DNA of 64,000 nucleotides. Source: Candidatus Flexicrinis affinis. GTDB taxonomy: Bacteria; Chloroflexota; Anaerolineae; Aggregatilineales; Phototrophicaceae. The notes below the pieces were generated by a model that saw only the letters and a program-made list of their open reading frames with translations, had not been told where the DNA came from and made no database searches. Every line of letters begins with the position of its first letter. Within the stretch, counting starts at the first letter, position 1. The translations under genes and the position numbers were made by a program. Below are positions 1 through 9,805 of this stretch, piece after piece. Location: NCBI GenBank assembly GCA_016716525.1, contig JADJWE010000007.1, positions 124,001 through 188,000 on the forward strand, read 5' to 3'.

Positions 1-299
1 AGATGCCGCGCTGGTCGCCCGATGGCAAGCTGGTGGCGTATGTCAACGAAAACCCCGAGACCGGCAACGGCGACATCGTCCTGCGCACCATTGAGGGATT
101 GATCACCATCATCCCGGTTACGCGCACGCCCGACATCGATGAAATCCACCCGGTCTTCAGCCCGGACACGCGCTACATGGCCTATGCGAGCAACTTCCTC
201 GAGGGCTACAACATCTTCATCTACGACTTGCTGACCAACGGCTTCGCCCAGCTCACGTTCGACGACGAAATGTACTTCCCCGGCGCGTGGGTGGAGTGA
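1..299 (+). CDS. PD40/TolB-like beta-propeller protein, C-terminal fragment
   Basis: The reading frame is open at the left edge, so only about the last 98 residues are present; the first in-frame ATG at position 3 is probably not the true start. Two PD40 (WD40-like, TolB-type) blades are visible: WSPDGKLVAY near residue 4 and FSPDTRYMAY near residue 51. Such repeats form beta-propellers used for protein binding, often in extracytoplasmic or kinase-linked proteins of Chloroflexota. The C-terminus ends soon after the last blade (IFIYDLLTNG followed by FAQLTFDD). The full function cannot be told from this fragment. Confidence 0.7.
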   Translation, partial: MPRWSPDGKLVAYVNENPETGNGDIVLRTIEGLITIIPVTRTPDIDEIHPVFSPDTRYMAYASNFLEGYNIFIYDLLTNGFAQLTFDDEMYFPGAWVE

Positions 300-332
300 T
301 CGCGTGCGGTAGGCGTTGACTGAACGACGACT

Positions 333-370
333 ACGGCCCCGGCCGCCGCAATAGACGGTGCCGGGGCCGT
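333..370 (+). terminator. Perfect 11-bp hairpin after the PD40 gene
   Basis: ACGGCCCCGGC at 333-343 is fully complementary to GCCGGGGCCGT at 360-370, with a 16-base loop. It lies 33 bases after the upstream stop codon. No T-tract follows, so it is either a Rho-independent terminator of weak form or an mRNA-stabilising structure. Its position argues against the in-frame ATG at 358 as the start of the next gene. Confidence 0.55.
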
Positions 371-414
371 ATGCTATGATTGCCGTTCAGCTTGACCGGA
401 CACCGCATCGCACT

Positions 415-1371
415 ATGTCAACTGCTACACCTCCTGTGACCGAAGCCGCCGAACCGGTGATTCGGGTTATTGAGCCGCCCAAACGCTGGATGCCGCTGAA
501 CCTCGGTGAACTGTGGCAGTACCGCGAAATGACGCTGTTTCTGATCTTCCGGGAACTCAAGATCCGCTACAAGCAGACCGTGCTGGGCATCTTCTGGGCC
601 ATCCTTCAGCCGTTCATCACGATGATCGTGTTCAGCTTCGTGTTCGGCCGCATCGCCCGCATGCCGTCGGACGGCATTCCCTATCCGTTGTTCAGCTATG
701 TCGGGCTGCTGCCGTGGAATTTCTTCTCGAGCGGCCTCTCTAAAGCGTCAACCAGCCTGAACTCGAACAGCAGCCTAATCAAGAAAATCTACTTCCCGCG
801 CTTGATCCTGCCCGTCACGGCTATCCTGTCCGGATTGGTCGACTTCTTCCTGGGCACGGTCATGCTCGCCATCCTTTACATCTACTTTGCTGCGGCGGTC
901 GCGCCCGTCTCGCCGCTTGTCGTCAATCACGCGATCCCGTTCATCAACTCCGATTTGGCGTTGAACGCCTTCAATCACGCCGTACGCAACTACGAGATCA
1001 CAGCCAACGTCGTTTGGCTTCCGCTGCTGCTGCTGCTGTCGTTCACTGTCGCGCTATCGCTGAGCCTGTGGTTCGCGGCGCTCAACGTGCGATTCCGTGA
1101 CGTGGCCGTGGCGATCGGCTTTTTGGTGCGCATCCTGCTCTATCTGACACCGGTCATCTACCCGATCAGCCGGTTGGATGGTGTCTTTCAGGTGCTGGCC
1201 GCGCTCAACCCGATGACCGGCGTGATCGAAGGATTTCGCTGGGCGCTGCTCGGGGTCGACACCGCTCCCGGCATTTACGTGCTCATCTCAGCCGCGATGT
1301 CCATTCTGCTGCTGATCGGCGGGTTGTACTACTTCCGGCGGACGGAAAGCACGTTCGCGGATTTGATCTAG
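415..1371 (+). CDS. ABC-2 type polysaccharide export permease (Wzm/TagG-like)
   Basis: Integral membrane subunit of an ABC exporter moving lipid-linked glycans across the cytoplasmic membrane. From the ATG at 415 it has 318 residues, typical of the family. The soluble N-terminus leads into a conserved ABC-2 membrane block: an amphipathic segment with FRELKIRYKQTVLG before the first helix, FWAILQPFITMIVFSFVFG, then about six helices ending with LISAAMSILLLIGGLYYF. An in-frame ATG at 358 lies inside the upstream hairpin, and one at 376 is also possible. The next gene, 9 bases downstream, encodes the matching ATPase, which supports the call. Confidence 0.9.
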   Translation: MSTATPPVTEAAEPVIRVIEPPKRWMPLNLGELWQYREMTLFLIFRELKIRYKQTVLGIFWAILQPFITMIVFSFVFGRIARMPSDGIPYPLFSYVGLLPWNFFSSGLSKASTSLNSNSSLIKKIYFPRLILPVTAILSGLVDFFLGTVMLAILYIYFAAAVAPVSPLVVNHAIPFINSDLALNAFNHAVRNYEITANVVWLPLLLLLSFTVALSLSLWFAALNVRFRDVAVAIGFLVRILLYLTPVIYPISRLDGVFQVLAALNPMTGVIEGFRWALLGVDTAPGIYVLISAAMSILLLIGGLYYFRRTESTFADLI

Positions 1372-1380
1372 GGCCTCTGC

Positions 1381-2700
<1,320 letters not shown>

Positions 2701-4005
2701 ATGGCAGTCCGCAAAGTCGTCGTGTTTATGCGGGCATATAACGACGTTGACCACCTGACGCCCGTTGTGTGGAAGCTGTCGACGTCGACCGACGTACACG
2801 TTACCGTAGTCATGCGCACCGGGTCCGAGTTTGCGCAAGACTACCGGATTGATTTTATGCGCACCCTGCCACGGGTCGAAGTCCATCACATCAGGGAGTT
2901 TCTTGGCGCCGCTGCGCCAGTCGAAGGCGAGGAACAGATCGAAAAATCCGCCGCGCGTCCACTGAGCATGCGCATACGCGGGTATTTCCGGCGCCTGCTT
3001 GGACTCAAACGAACGAAGCCGTCAGTCAAGGTCATTCTTGAACCCGAACCGATTCGTGAAATGCTCGCTACGCTGTTTTCCGGCGTTGATAAGGGGTTGA
3101 TCGTCTTCGACTGGGTTTCCCTTGCGCCAGGAAGCCGACGCTTCGCTGAACTACTCTGCAATGTCGGAAGGGAATTCGGATTTGGTAACGTCGCGCTTCC
3201 GCATGGCGACAGTCCGTACTACAACAAAATGTTCAAACTGGCGGACATCAACTACACGTCCGTCGAGCACTTCGGCAACAATCCGACCGATGTCGTGGTG
3301 GTGCCGAACCCGCTGACGGCCGAGCGCTACGTACCGTTCCGCGACGACTCTCAGCTCAAGGTGTTGGGTTCGGCGCGCTACAACAAGGAATGGATGGACG
3401 TACTGGCCGGGATCATGCCGGTATACGAAAATCCGGCGGCCGCGGGGAAGCTCAAGCTGGTCATGTTCTTGCGCAACACGGTCTTCCCGATCTTCTGGGA
3501 CGAGGTGCGTACAGCGGTCAGGATTTGCACCCAGTTTCCGGACGTCTTCCTCGTCGTCAAGCACCACACACGCGGGGGCCGGCCGGACAATAAGCACATG
3601 ATCACCAATGAAGACGTCAGCCGCCTGAACCAGATGAGCGCGCCCAATTTGCAGGTCGTCTACAACGACGTGCACAGCGGATCGCTGCTGGCGTGGTGCG
3701 ATGCCGTGCTTGAGCTGGGAACGAGCATCTCCTTTGAAGCGATCCGCCTCAACAAGCCGCTGCTGGCGCTGGAATACCTGCACGCCAACGTGTCGACCGT
3801 CGCCCATTACATTCCGTCTGTCGCGCTCAACTACAAAGATCAACTGTACGACGCAATCGTTACGCTGCGCGGAAATAAAACGCTGCGGCTCTACAGCGAG
3901 GAGGATCGACGCCGGTTTCTCTCACAGATGATCGATTACCCGGACCAGAACGTGCTTCAGCGCTATGTCGACATGCTGATAACGCGACTCGAGGGCAAAT
4001 CATGA
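2701..4005 (+). CDS. Predicted GT-B-fold glycosyl- or glycerophosphotransferase-like protein
   Basis: A 434-residue cytoplasmic protein with no membrane segments. The N-terminal half has a Rossmann-like start (KVVVFMRAYNDVDHLTPVVW). The middle has LPHGDSPYYNKMF and VVVVPNPLTAERY. The C-terminal half has VFLVVKHHTRGG and LLAWCDAVLELGTSISFEA, resembling the sugar-nucleotide half of GT-B enzymes and CDP-glycerol glycerophosphotransferases (a conserved His, then an acidic plus small-residue loop). The family cannot be named more exactly. Its place between the exporter and the sulfotransferases implies a glycan-building role. It overlaps the next gene by ATGA. Confidence 0.6.
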   Translation: MAVRKVVVFMRAYNDVDHLTPVVWKLSTSTDVHVTVVMRTGSEFAQDYRIDFMRTLPRVEVHHIREFLGAAAPVEGEEQIEKSAARPLSMRIRGYFRRLLGLKRTKPSVKVILEPEPIREMLATLFSGVDKGLIVFDWVSLAPGSRRFAELLCNVGREFGFGNVALPHGDSPYYNKMFKLADINYTSVEHFGNNPTDVVVVPNPLTAERYVPFRDDSQLKVLGSARYNKEWMDVLAGIMPVYENPAAAGKLKLVMFLRNTVFPIFWDEVRTAVRICTQFPDVFLVVKHHTRGGRPDNKHMITNEDVSRLNQMSAPNLQVVYNDVHSGSLLAWCDAVLELGTSISFEAIRLNKPLLALEYLHANVSTVAHYIPSVALNYKDQLYDAIVTLRGNKTLRLYSEEDRRRFLSQMIDYPDQNVLQRYVDMLITRLEGKS

Positions 4006-5135
4006 CGATAGTCCAGCGTGCGCGGCGCAGACTCGGCCGAATTATCGCAGGCGCACCCCTTTCTAAGCCGTCAACTGGCTCAAACAAACCGTGGAAGCAG
4101 AATCCCGAGATGCCCCCAGAAGGACCGGGATACTTGGGTGTGTTTCGCGACCCGGTGAACGAGATCGCCCAGATCTATAAACTACGCCTTGCGCATATTG
4201 TGCCGGTCAATCAGCCGCTGCTGCTGATGTCGCAGGTGCAGCGGTCCGGCGGCACGCTGATGAGTCAGTTGTTCGACGGCCATCCCCAGTGTCTCGCCCA
4301 CCCGGACGAGCTGAACATTGGCCGCCCGGACAAGTACACCTACCCCGACCTCAGCATGACCGCCGACGCCGATCAGTGGTTCGAGCAATTGTTCGAGCGC
4401 CGTGTGCAGAGGCTGTTTGTCACTGGCTACCTGAAGTCGCCGGACACCGCGAGCTATGACAAGGCGGATATCTTCCCGTTCGTATTTCTCAGCAATTTGC
4501 AGCGTGAGATCTTCTCGGTGACGTGCGATACCCTCATCAGGGCGTCGACCCAGCGTGACGTGCTGGACGCGTATTTCACCAGCTACTTCAATGCGTGGCT
4601 CGACTATCAGGGGCTGTTCCAAGCCAAGACGTATGTGACCGCATTCGTGCCGCGCGTGAGCATGCGCGCCGATAATGTCGACCGCTTCTTCCGCGATTAT
4701 CCGGACGGGCGGCTTGTGTCGGTGATTCGCGAGCCGAAAGGGTGGTACGCCTCGTCGCATCGCAAGGGGCCGGAGAATTACCCGAACCCGCAGGCATCGC
4801 TGCCGATCTGGATGCAATCGGCCGAGTCGATGATCGCCAACAAGACGAACTATCCCGACAAGGTGCGCCTGGTCTCGTTCGACGAACTGCTGCGCGATAC
4901 CGCAGGCGTCATGCGCCGTCTTGCCGATTGGTCCGGCCTCGACTGGCATCCGAGCCTGACCGAGCCGACCTTTCAAGGCCAGCCGATCAAGGCCAATACC
5001 GCCTTCCGCACCACCGACTACGGCGTCATCGACGAACCGCGCAAACGGGGCAGTATGCTCCCGCCGGAAGAAGCGGAGTTCATCGACACGACGGCGAAGG
5101 CGCTGTACGAGCGCGTGCTCGGGATGTGTGAATGA
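4002..5135 (+). CDS. Sulfotransferase family protein (1)
   Basis: Predicted PAPS-dependent sulfotransferase, probably acting on a glycan. Of 377 residues, the 5'-phosphosulfate loop is QRSGGTLMSQ (80-89), followed by a typical GHPQCLAHPDEL segment. The 3'-phosphate binding part is seen in VSVIREPKGWYASS. An N-terminal extension of about 70 residues is basic and of unknown use. The start overlaps the preceding stop as ATGA and the stop overlaps the next start in the same way, so translation is coupled. Substrate unknown; the fold is also used by non-sulfating relatives. Confidence 0.8.
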   Translation: MTIVQRARRRLGRIIAGAPLSKPSTGSNKPWKQNPEMPPEGPGYLGVFRDPVNEIAQIYKLRLAHIVPVNQPLLLMSQVQRSGGTLMSQLFDGHPQCLAHPDELNIGRPDKYTYPDLSMTADADQWFEQLFERRVQRLFVTGYLKSPDTASYDKADIFPFVFLSNLQREIFSVTCDTLIRASTQRDVLDAYFTSYFNAWLDYQGLFQAKTYVTAFVPRVSMRADNVDRFFRDYPDGRLVSVIREPKGWYASSHRKGPENYPNPQASLPIWMQSAESMIANKTNYPDKVRLVSFDELLRDTAGVMRRLADWSGLDWHPSLTEPTFQGQPIKANTAFRTTDYGVIDEPRKRGSMLPPEEAEFIDTTAKALYERVLGMCE

Positions 5136-6157
5136 GTGAATTCTCGCCGGTTCTCGACGGCCAGCGCCCGGTGTTCATCGTTGGACATCCACGCTCAGGT
5201 ACGACGCTGGCGCAGCAGCTTCTGTCGGCACACCCCGACATCTGGAGCGGCCCGGAGACACACCTGTACACGCACGTGCTCGAAGGCGTGCCGCAGTGGG
5301 ACACCCGCTCGATCAGCCGCGCGGATCTGCCGCAGATCGTTCGGCGGTTGGCCGGCAAACCGGGAATCGAGCTTAGCGCGGCCGCGCGCGGCACACTGGA
5401 CTCGCTTGCCGATCGCGGTGAATTGGGCGCGGCCCGCCTACTGGATGTCGTTATGAGCGACCTCAAGCCGGCCGACAGCACCGCGTCGCGATGGCTGGAA
5501 AAGACGCCGCGGCACGTATATCACATCGACGCGATCCTGCGTTTATTTCCGGACGCGCGCATTATCCACGTCCTGCGCGACCCGCGCGATGTCGCCAGTT
5601 CGCCGGTGCGCTTCCGCGAGCTGGAACCGGGACTTGAGCGCAGTGTGCTGGTACTGGAACGCGGCCACCGCTGGAACGACGTCGTCGCATTGACCGACGC
5701 GCTGGTGTCCGAGTCGCGCATGATCACGGTGCGCTACGAGGACTTGATCGGCGACACCGAACGCGTGCTTGAGGCGATAATGCAGCACGCCGGCCTGCTC
5801 ACCGACCTCACCGTGCTGGACCGCTTCAGCGACACGTATGCGCAGGTCACCATCGAGCGCGAGAGCGTGCGCAAGCAGCTCAACAGCGCCGGCAAGATTG
5901 TCGACCGGCGCGGAATTTACCGGCAGCGCATGGCGGCCGAAGAGATCGTCATCATCGACACGGTGTGCCGGAACGCGATGCAGGCAAAAGGCTATACGCC
6001 CGACAATGCGCCAGACGACGCGCTCGTCTCGCGTATTCAACGTGAACGCGCCGCGCGCCGGTCCAAGCCGGTTGCCCCGTCCGTAATGGAGCGAGTGAAG
6101 CGGTCGGGCAAACGGGTATTGCAGGCACTCGGACTGCGACCCGCGAAACGGCGCTAG
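5132..6157 (+). CDS. Sulfotransferase family protein (2)
   Basis: A 341-residue protein with a textbook 5'-PSB loop, VGHPRSGTTLAQQLL (17-31), then SAHPDIWSGPETHL, and a clear 3'-phosphate motif, IIHVLRDPRDVASS. RYEDLIGD matches the later conserved YEDL motif. A basic C-terminal tail (about 40 residues, rich in Arg and Lys) may contact the membrane or a polyanion. It is the most canonical of the five sulfotransferase genes in this run. It overlaps the upstream gene by four bases and is followed by an 80-base gap holding a -10-like element. Confidence 0.87.
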   Translation: MSEFSPVLDGQRPVFIVGHPRSGTTLAQQLLSAHPDIWSGPETHLYTHVLEGVPQWDTRSISRADLPQIVRRLAGKPGIELSAAARGTLDSLADRGELGAARLLDVVMSDLKPADSTASRWLEKTPRHVYHIDAILRLFPDARIIHVLRDPRDVASSPVRFRELEPGLERSVLVLERGHRWNDVVALTDALVSESRMITVRYEDLIGDTERVLEAIMQHAGLLTDLTVLDRFSDTYAQVTIERESVRKQLNSAGKIVDRRGIYRQRMAAEEIVIIDTVCRNAMQAKGYTPDNAPDDALVSRIQRERAARRSKPVAPSVMERVKRSGKRVLQALGLRPAKRR

Positions 6158-6165
6158 CCAAACGG

Positions 6166-6171
6166 TATAAT
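6166..6171 (+). promoter_or_regulatory. Consensus TATAAT -10 box before the cytidylyltransferase gene
   Basis: TATAAT occurs 67 bases before the ATG at 6238, in the longest gap of the glycan run. No good -35 hexamer lies 16-18 bases upstream, so it would be weak or activator-dependent. It could provide an internal promoter for the second half of the operon. Confidence 0.4.
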
Positions 6172-6237
6172 CAAGCAGTGACTTTCGGCGTTGGGGCTGG
6201 CTAAAGTCCCCGCGCAGAACGCTAAAGAGGACATCGA

Positions 6238-7026
6238 ATGCGCCACAACCTGCATATCGTCGGTATCATCCCCGCCCGCATGGGATCGTCCCGTTTCCCC
6301 GGCAAACCGCTGCGGGAAATCGCCGGTGTGCCAATGGTCGGGCACTGTTACTTCCGCAGCGCCATGAGCGAGACGCTCGACGCAGTGTACATCGCCACCT
6401 GCGATCAGGAGATTGCGGACTACGCGCATACCATCGGCGCGACGGCCATCATGACCAGCGAGTCGCACCAGCGCGCCAGCGACCGTACCGCCGAAGCGCT
6501 CGTCAAGATCGAGCACATGACCGGCCGGCCGGTCGACATCGTCGTGATGATCCAAGGCGACGAGCCGATGCTGCGCCCGGAGATGATCGACGAGGCGCTC
6601 AAGCCGATGATCGAAGACGACAGCGTGCGTGTCGTCAACCTGATGGCACCGCTCAAGACCGGCGAGGAACACGACGACATCAACGAGGTCAAGGTCGTTG
6701 TGGATCGCCACAACAACGCGTTGTACTTCTCGCGTGAGGCAATCCCGTCTCGGCGCAAGGGCGGTGAAGGCGTCACCAAGCTGAAGCAGGTGTGCATCAT
6801 CCCGTTCCGGCGCGAATTCCTGCTTGAGTTCAACGAACTGGAGCCAACGCCGCTGGAAATCGCCGAGTCGGTCGACATGAACCGCGTGCTCGAACACGGG
6901 TACGACGTCCGCATGGTGTATACGCAGTACGACGTCTACAGCGTGGACACCGAGGAAGATCGCGCGAAGGTGGAAGCCCTGATGGCCGTCGATCCGCTGC
7001 TCGACTCATATCGGAGCCGCCAGTGA
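6238..7026 (+). CDS. KdsB-like CMP-sugar (3-deoxy-manno-octulosonate type) cytidylyltransferase
   Basis: Predicted to activate a 2-keto-3-deoxy sugar acid with CTP to give CMP-sugar and pyrophosphate. The 262 residues start with the nucleotide-binding motif IIPARMGSSRFPGKPL (10-25). MIQGDEP (104-110) supplies the acidic metal-binding residue. Canonical KdsB has a segment ending HQSGTDR; here it reads HQRASDR (77-83), so the sugar may differ from Kdo. An SD-like AAGAGGA precedes the start. The gene overlaps the next sulfotransferase by ATGA. A second cytidylyltransferase lies at 10545. Confidence 0.82.
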   Translation: MRHNLHIVGIIPARMGSSRFPGKPLREIAGVPMVGHCYFRSAMSETLDAVYIATCDQEIADYAHTIGATAIMTSESHQRASDRTAEALVKIEHMTGRPVDIVVMIQGDEPMLRPEMIDEALKPMIEDDSVRVVNLMAPLKTGEEHDDINEVKVVVDRHNNALYFSREAIPSRRKGGEGVTKLKQVCIIPFRREFLLEFNELEPTPLEIAESVDMNRVLEHGYDVRMVYTQYDVYSVDTEEDRAKVEALMAVDPLLDSYRSRQ

Positions 7027-7904
7027 TCGGTCGAGTCGTGCGGCGGCTTCGCCGCGAGATGGAGCAGCGCGAGCGCACCGGAAGGCTGCCGGAGCGGCTG
7101 GCCCTGCTGCTCACCAACCCGCGCTCCGGCAGTACGTGGCTGTTCGATGCCATGCGCTGTCATCCGGCGATCATGCTCAAGACCGAGGCCGACGTATTCT
7201 CGTATCTGGGGCTGCGCGGCCGTCGTTACCCGCAAGACCTGCGCGGCAACGTCGAGAACGCAACGCGCGTCGAGGTACGGCCCAACGAATGGGAACTGCT
7301 GCCCCGCTTTGCGCTCATGTCGGCGCTGACCAGCCCGACCCGCAACTTGCCGCCGTTCTTTCTTGAGAAGTTTCACCCGCACTTTTTTCAACACGACTTA
7401 GACAAATTCATTGGCAAGCTGCGCCAACTAGAGGCGACAACGACCATTCGCATGGTGTATCAGGTGCGCGACCCGCGTGCTTCGCTGCTGTCGTTCTTGG
7501 CGTACAAGGCGCGCAATCCCGAGTGGAACTGGCACATCTCGCCAGACGAGGTGTTCCCACACATGCGCCGCATCTTCGACTCGATGCACCGCTGTGCCGC
7601 CAGCTACCCCGGCCTGATTGTGGACTACCAGGAACTCGAAGATGGCTTGGAAGGCACACTAACACGGATTTTCGGGTCCATCTGGCCGGACAAGCGGGCA
7701 GTAGAGCCGGACCTGCTGGCCGAGATCGCCGCGGTGACCGACCGCAAGCGCCGCGGCAATACGCCGTTCATCAGCGAGCGCATTAACCGCTCGAGTGACG
7801 ACCCCGCCGAAACCCGCGAGTTGTTCAAGCGCCATCAAGACGACGTCGAGGCATGCTACGAATCATACCGCGCCGTATTGACCCTGAGGCAGGAACAGCC
7901 GTGA
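7023..7904 (+). CDS. Sulfotransferase family protein (3)
   Basis: A 293-residue predicted sulfotransferase. The 5'-PSB loop is LLTNPRSGSTWLFDAM (29-44), followed by CHPAIMLKTEADV. The 3'-phosphate motif is MVYQVRDPRASLLSF, with a later DYQELEDGLEGTL in the YEDL position. The arrangement is closest to Stf0-like and related bacterial carbohydrate sulfotransferases, but subfamily assignment by eye is uncertain. It overlaps the genes on both sides by four bases (ATGA upstream, GTGA downstream), which shows tight translational coupling inside the glycan run. Confidence 0.82.
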   Translation: MIGRVVRRLRREMEQRERTGRLPERLALLLTNPRSGSTWLFDAMRCHPAIMLKTEADVFSYLGLRGRRYPQDLRGNVENATRVEVRPNEWELLPRFALMSALTSPTRNLPPFFLEKFHPHFFQHDLDKFIGKLRQLEATTTIRMVYQVRDPRASLLSFLAYKARNPEWNWHISPDEVFPHMRRIFDSMHRCAASYPGLIVDYQELEDGLEGTLTRIFGSIWPDKRAVEPDLLAEIAAVTDRKRRGNTPFISERINRSSDDPAETRELFKRHQDDVEACYESYRAVLTLRQEQP

Positions 7905-8830
7905 AGATATTGCAGTCCGGAGTCGCCAAGAGCGGCAATTATTGGTTGTACCGGATCATCCAGAGCATCCTCCGGCGGTCCGGCGCGGAACTATCGACCT
8001 ACATCGAGACCGACCCGATCTACCCGATTGCGCGCGCATGGCCGCTGAGCTACCCCGAACAGGCGTCGATCGACACCATCGACATCACTGACACGCAGGT
8101 GTGGTATCGCATCAGCTCGATCTATCGCTGGCCGGTCGACGATATCGACGCGTATCTGGCACACACGACGCACGTGTGGACGCACTCGCAGGTGACCCCG
8201 CTCAGCCGTACCCTGTTCCCGAAATTCGACAAAATCGTCTACATCATCCGCGATCCGCGAGACGTCATTCAGTCCATGTCGCGCTTCGCGTTCACGCCGT
8301 ACATGCAGCAGTTCTACCCGACCGAACACGCCACGCCGGAAGCCTACTTGGACGCCTGGCTCGACAAGCACATCTCGGCATGGCGCCGACACGTTGCCGG
8401 CCATGTCATGGCCGCGGCGGCCTTCGACATCATCATCCTATTCTATGAGCGCCTGCTTGACGATCTACCCGGCCAGCTCGAAGCCTTGTGCCACGGGCTG
8501 GGCATCGAGCCGACGCCGGACCTGATCGCTGGCGTGCAAGCCGACGTGCAGTTCGAGTCGATGCAGGCCAGCAGCCCCGGCCATGTGCGGCAGGGCACAG
8601 CGCGCCAATGGGTCACCGGGTTGACCTACCAGCAGCAGCAGCGCGTGCTGCGGCAGGCCGGCGGACTGATGGCGCTGTTGGGTTACCCGATGAGTGCAAC
8701 CGACACGCGCTTGCCTGCCCTTCCCACGCCAATCCCGGTGGATCTGGTCGCGAAGGTTGGTCAGCCACCCGCGCCGCCGCGCGTCCTGCACCGCATGCTG
8801 CGCAGCGCGGCCCGCCGTATGCGCCGGTGA
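7901..8830 (+). CDS. Sulfotransferase family protein (4)
   Basis: I place the start at GTG 7901, which overlaps the preceding stop as GTGA and is preceded by AGGCAGGA; the in-frame ATG at 7853 would overlap the previous gene by 52 bases. The 309-residue product begins with the PAPS loop GVAKSGNYWLYRII (7-20) and has KIVYIIRDPRDVIQSMSRF as the 3'-phosphate motif, plus LFYERLLDDLP as the YEDL-type motif. The Lys in AKSGN (instead of PRSG) resembles eukaryotic-type cytosolic sulfotransferases. Substrate unknown, probably the same surface glycan. Confidence 0.8.
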   Translation: MKILQSGVAKSGNYWLYRIIQSILRRSGAELSTYIETDPIYPIARAWPLSYPEQASIDTIDITDTQVWYRISSIYRWPVDDIDAYLAHTTHVWTHSQVTPLSRTLFPKFDKIVYIIRDPRDVIQSMSRFAFTPYMQQFYPTEHATPEAYLDAWLDKHISAWRRHVAGHVMAAAAFDIIILFYERLLDDLPGQLEALCHGLGIEPTPDLIAGVQADVQFESMQASSPGHVRQGTARQWVTGLTYQQQQRVLRQAGGLMALLGYPMSATDTRLPALPTPIPVDLVAKVGQPPAPPRVLHRMLRSAARRMRR

Positions 8831-8839
8831 GGCAAGACT

Positions 8840-9805
8840 ATGCGTGTCTCCGTCATCATCCGCTGCTACAACGAAGAGCGCCACATCGGTCGACTGCTGA
8901 GCGGCATCCTCGCACAGACATGGCCGGACGTGGAGATCGTCGTTGTCGACTCAGGTTCGACCGACGCGACGGTTAACATCGTTTCGCGCTACCCGGTGAA
9001 GCTGGTGGAGATCGAGCCGTCGGCGTTCAGCTTTGGCCGCGCGCTCAACCTCGGGTGCGCCGCCGCAACGGGTGATGTGCTCGTATTCGCCAGCGCACAT
9101 GTCTATCCCGTCTACCGCGATTGGCTGGAGACTCTGGCGGCGCATTTTTCCGACCCGCAGATCGCGCTGGTCTACGGCAAACAGCGTGGCGATGAGCGGA
9201 CACGTTACGCCGAACATCGCGTCTTCGCGCGCTGGTTCCCCGACAAACGCACCGAATATCAGAAACACCCGTTCTGCAACAACGCTAACTGCGCCGTTCG
9301 TCGGTCGGTGTGGGAGCAAATGCCGTACGACGAAACGCTGACCGGCCTCGAAGATCTCGACTGGGCGCGCCGGGCGCTGGCGGCAGGATGGGGCCTGACG
9401 TACGAGCCGCACGCCGAAATCGTCCACGTCCACGAAGAGACATGGAAGCAGATCGCCAACCGCTACCGCCGCGAAGCCATCGCTTATCGCCGCATCTTCC
9501 CGCAGGCTACGTTCGACGTCGGCGACTTCGTGAGACTGTGGCTGGGGAATACCGCCGCCGATTGGGCGGCAGCCCTGCGCGCTGGCGTCCTCCCGCGCGA
9601 AGCGTACGGTATCCTGCGATTCCGGCTGGCGCAGTTCTGGGGCACGCTTCAGGGGTATCGGTCGACGGCCACGCTGGACGACCACCTGCGTCGGCGCTTC
9701 TACTATCCCGATCGTCGGCTGGCTGCTGCGCCTGCGCCCACGCGCCCAGACGACCTGCGCATCCACTACGACGCACCGCCAGCCGAACAGGAGCGGACGT
9801 CCTGA
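8840..9805 (+). CDS. GT2 family glycosyltransferase
   Basis: A 321-residue cytoplasmic GT-A enzyme. It starts MRVSVIIRCYNEERHIGRLL with VVVDSGSTDAT (residues 35-45), the standard nucleotide-sugar binding half. The usual DXD-type segment reads VFASAHVYPVYRDWL, with His where a metal-binding Asp is expected; the later acidic motif LTGLEDLDWARRA is intact. This pattern occurs in some rhamnosyltransferase-like GT2 proteins, so activity may persist with altered metal use. It starts 9 bases after sulfotransferase 4 and its stop overlaps the next ATG (TGATG). Confidence 0.87.
   Translation: MRVSVIIRCYNEERHIGRLLSGILAQTWPDVEIVVVDSGSTDATVNIVSRYPVKLVEIEPSAFSFGRALNLGCAAATGDVLVFASAHVYPVYRDWLETLAAHFSDPQIALVYGKQRGDERTRYAEHRVFARWFPDKRTEYQKHPFCNNANCAVRRSVWEQMPYDETLTGLEDLDWARRALAAGWGLTYEPHAEIVHVHEETWKQIANRYRREAIAYRRIFPQATFDVGDFVRLWLGNTAADWAAALRAGVLPREAYGILRFRLAQFWGTLQGYRSTATLDDHLRRRFYYPDRRLAAAPAPTRPDDLRIHYDAPPAEQERTS

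Noticed and set aside
358..414. Longer start of the ABC permease at ATG 358
   Set aside because: ATG 358 lies inside a perfect hairpin and the added residues have no similarity to the permease N-terminus.
9310..9804. N-terminal extension of the fifth sulfotransferase gene
   Set aside because: It overlaps the GT2 gene out of frame; ATG 9805 overlaps the GT2 stop exactly as in neighbouring pairs and gives a normal family N-terminus.
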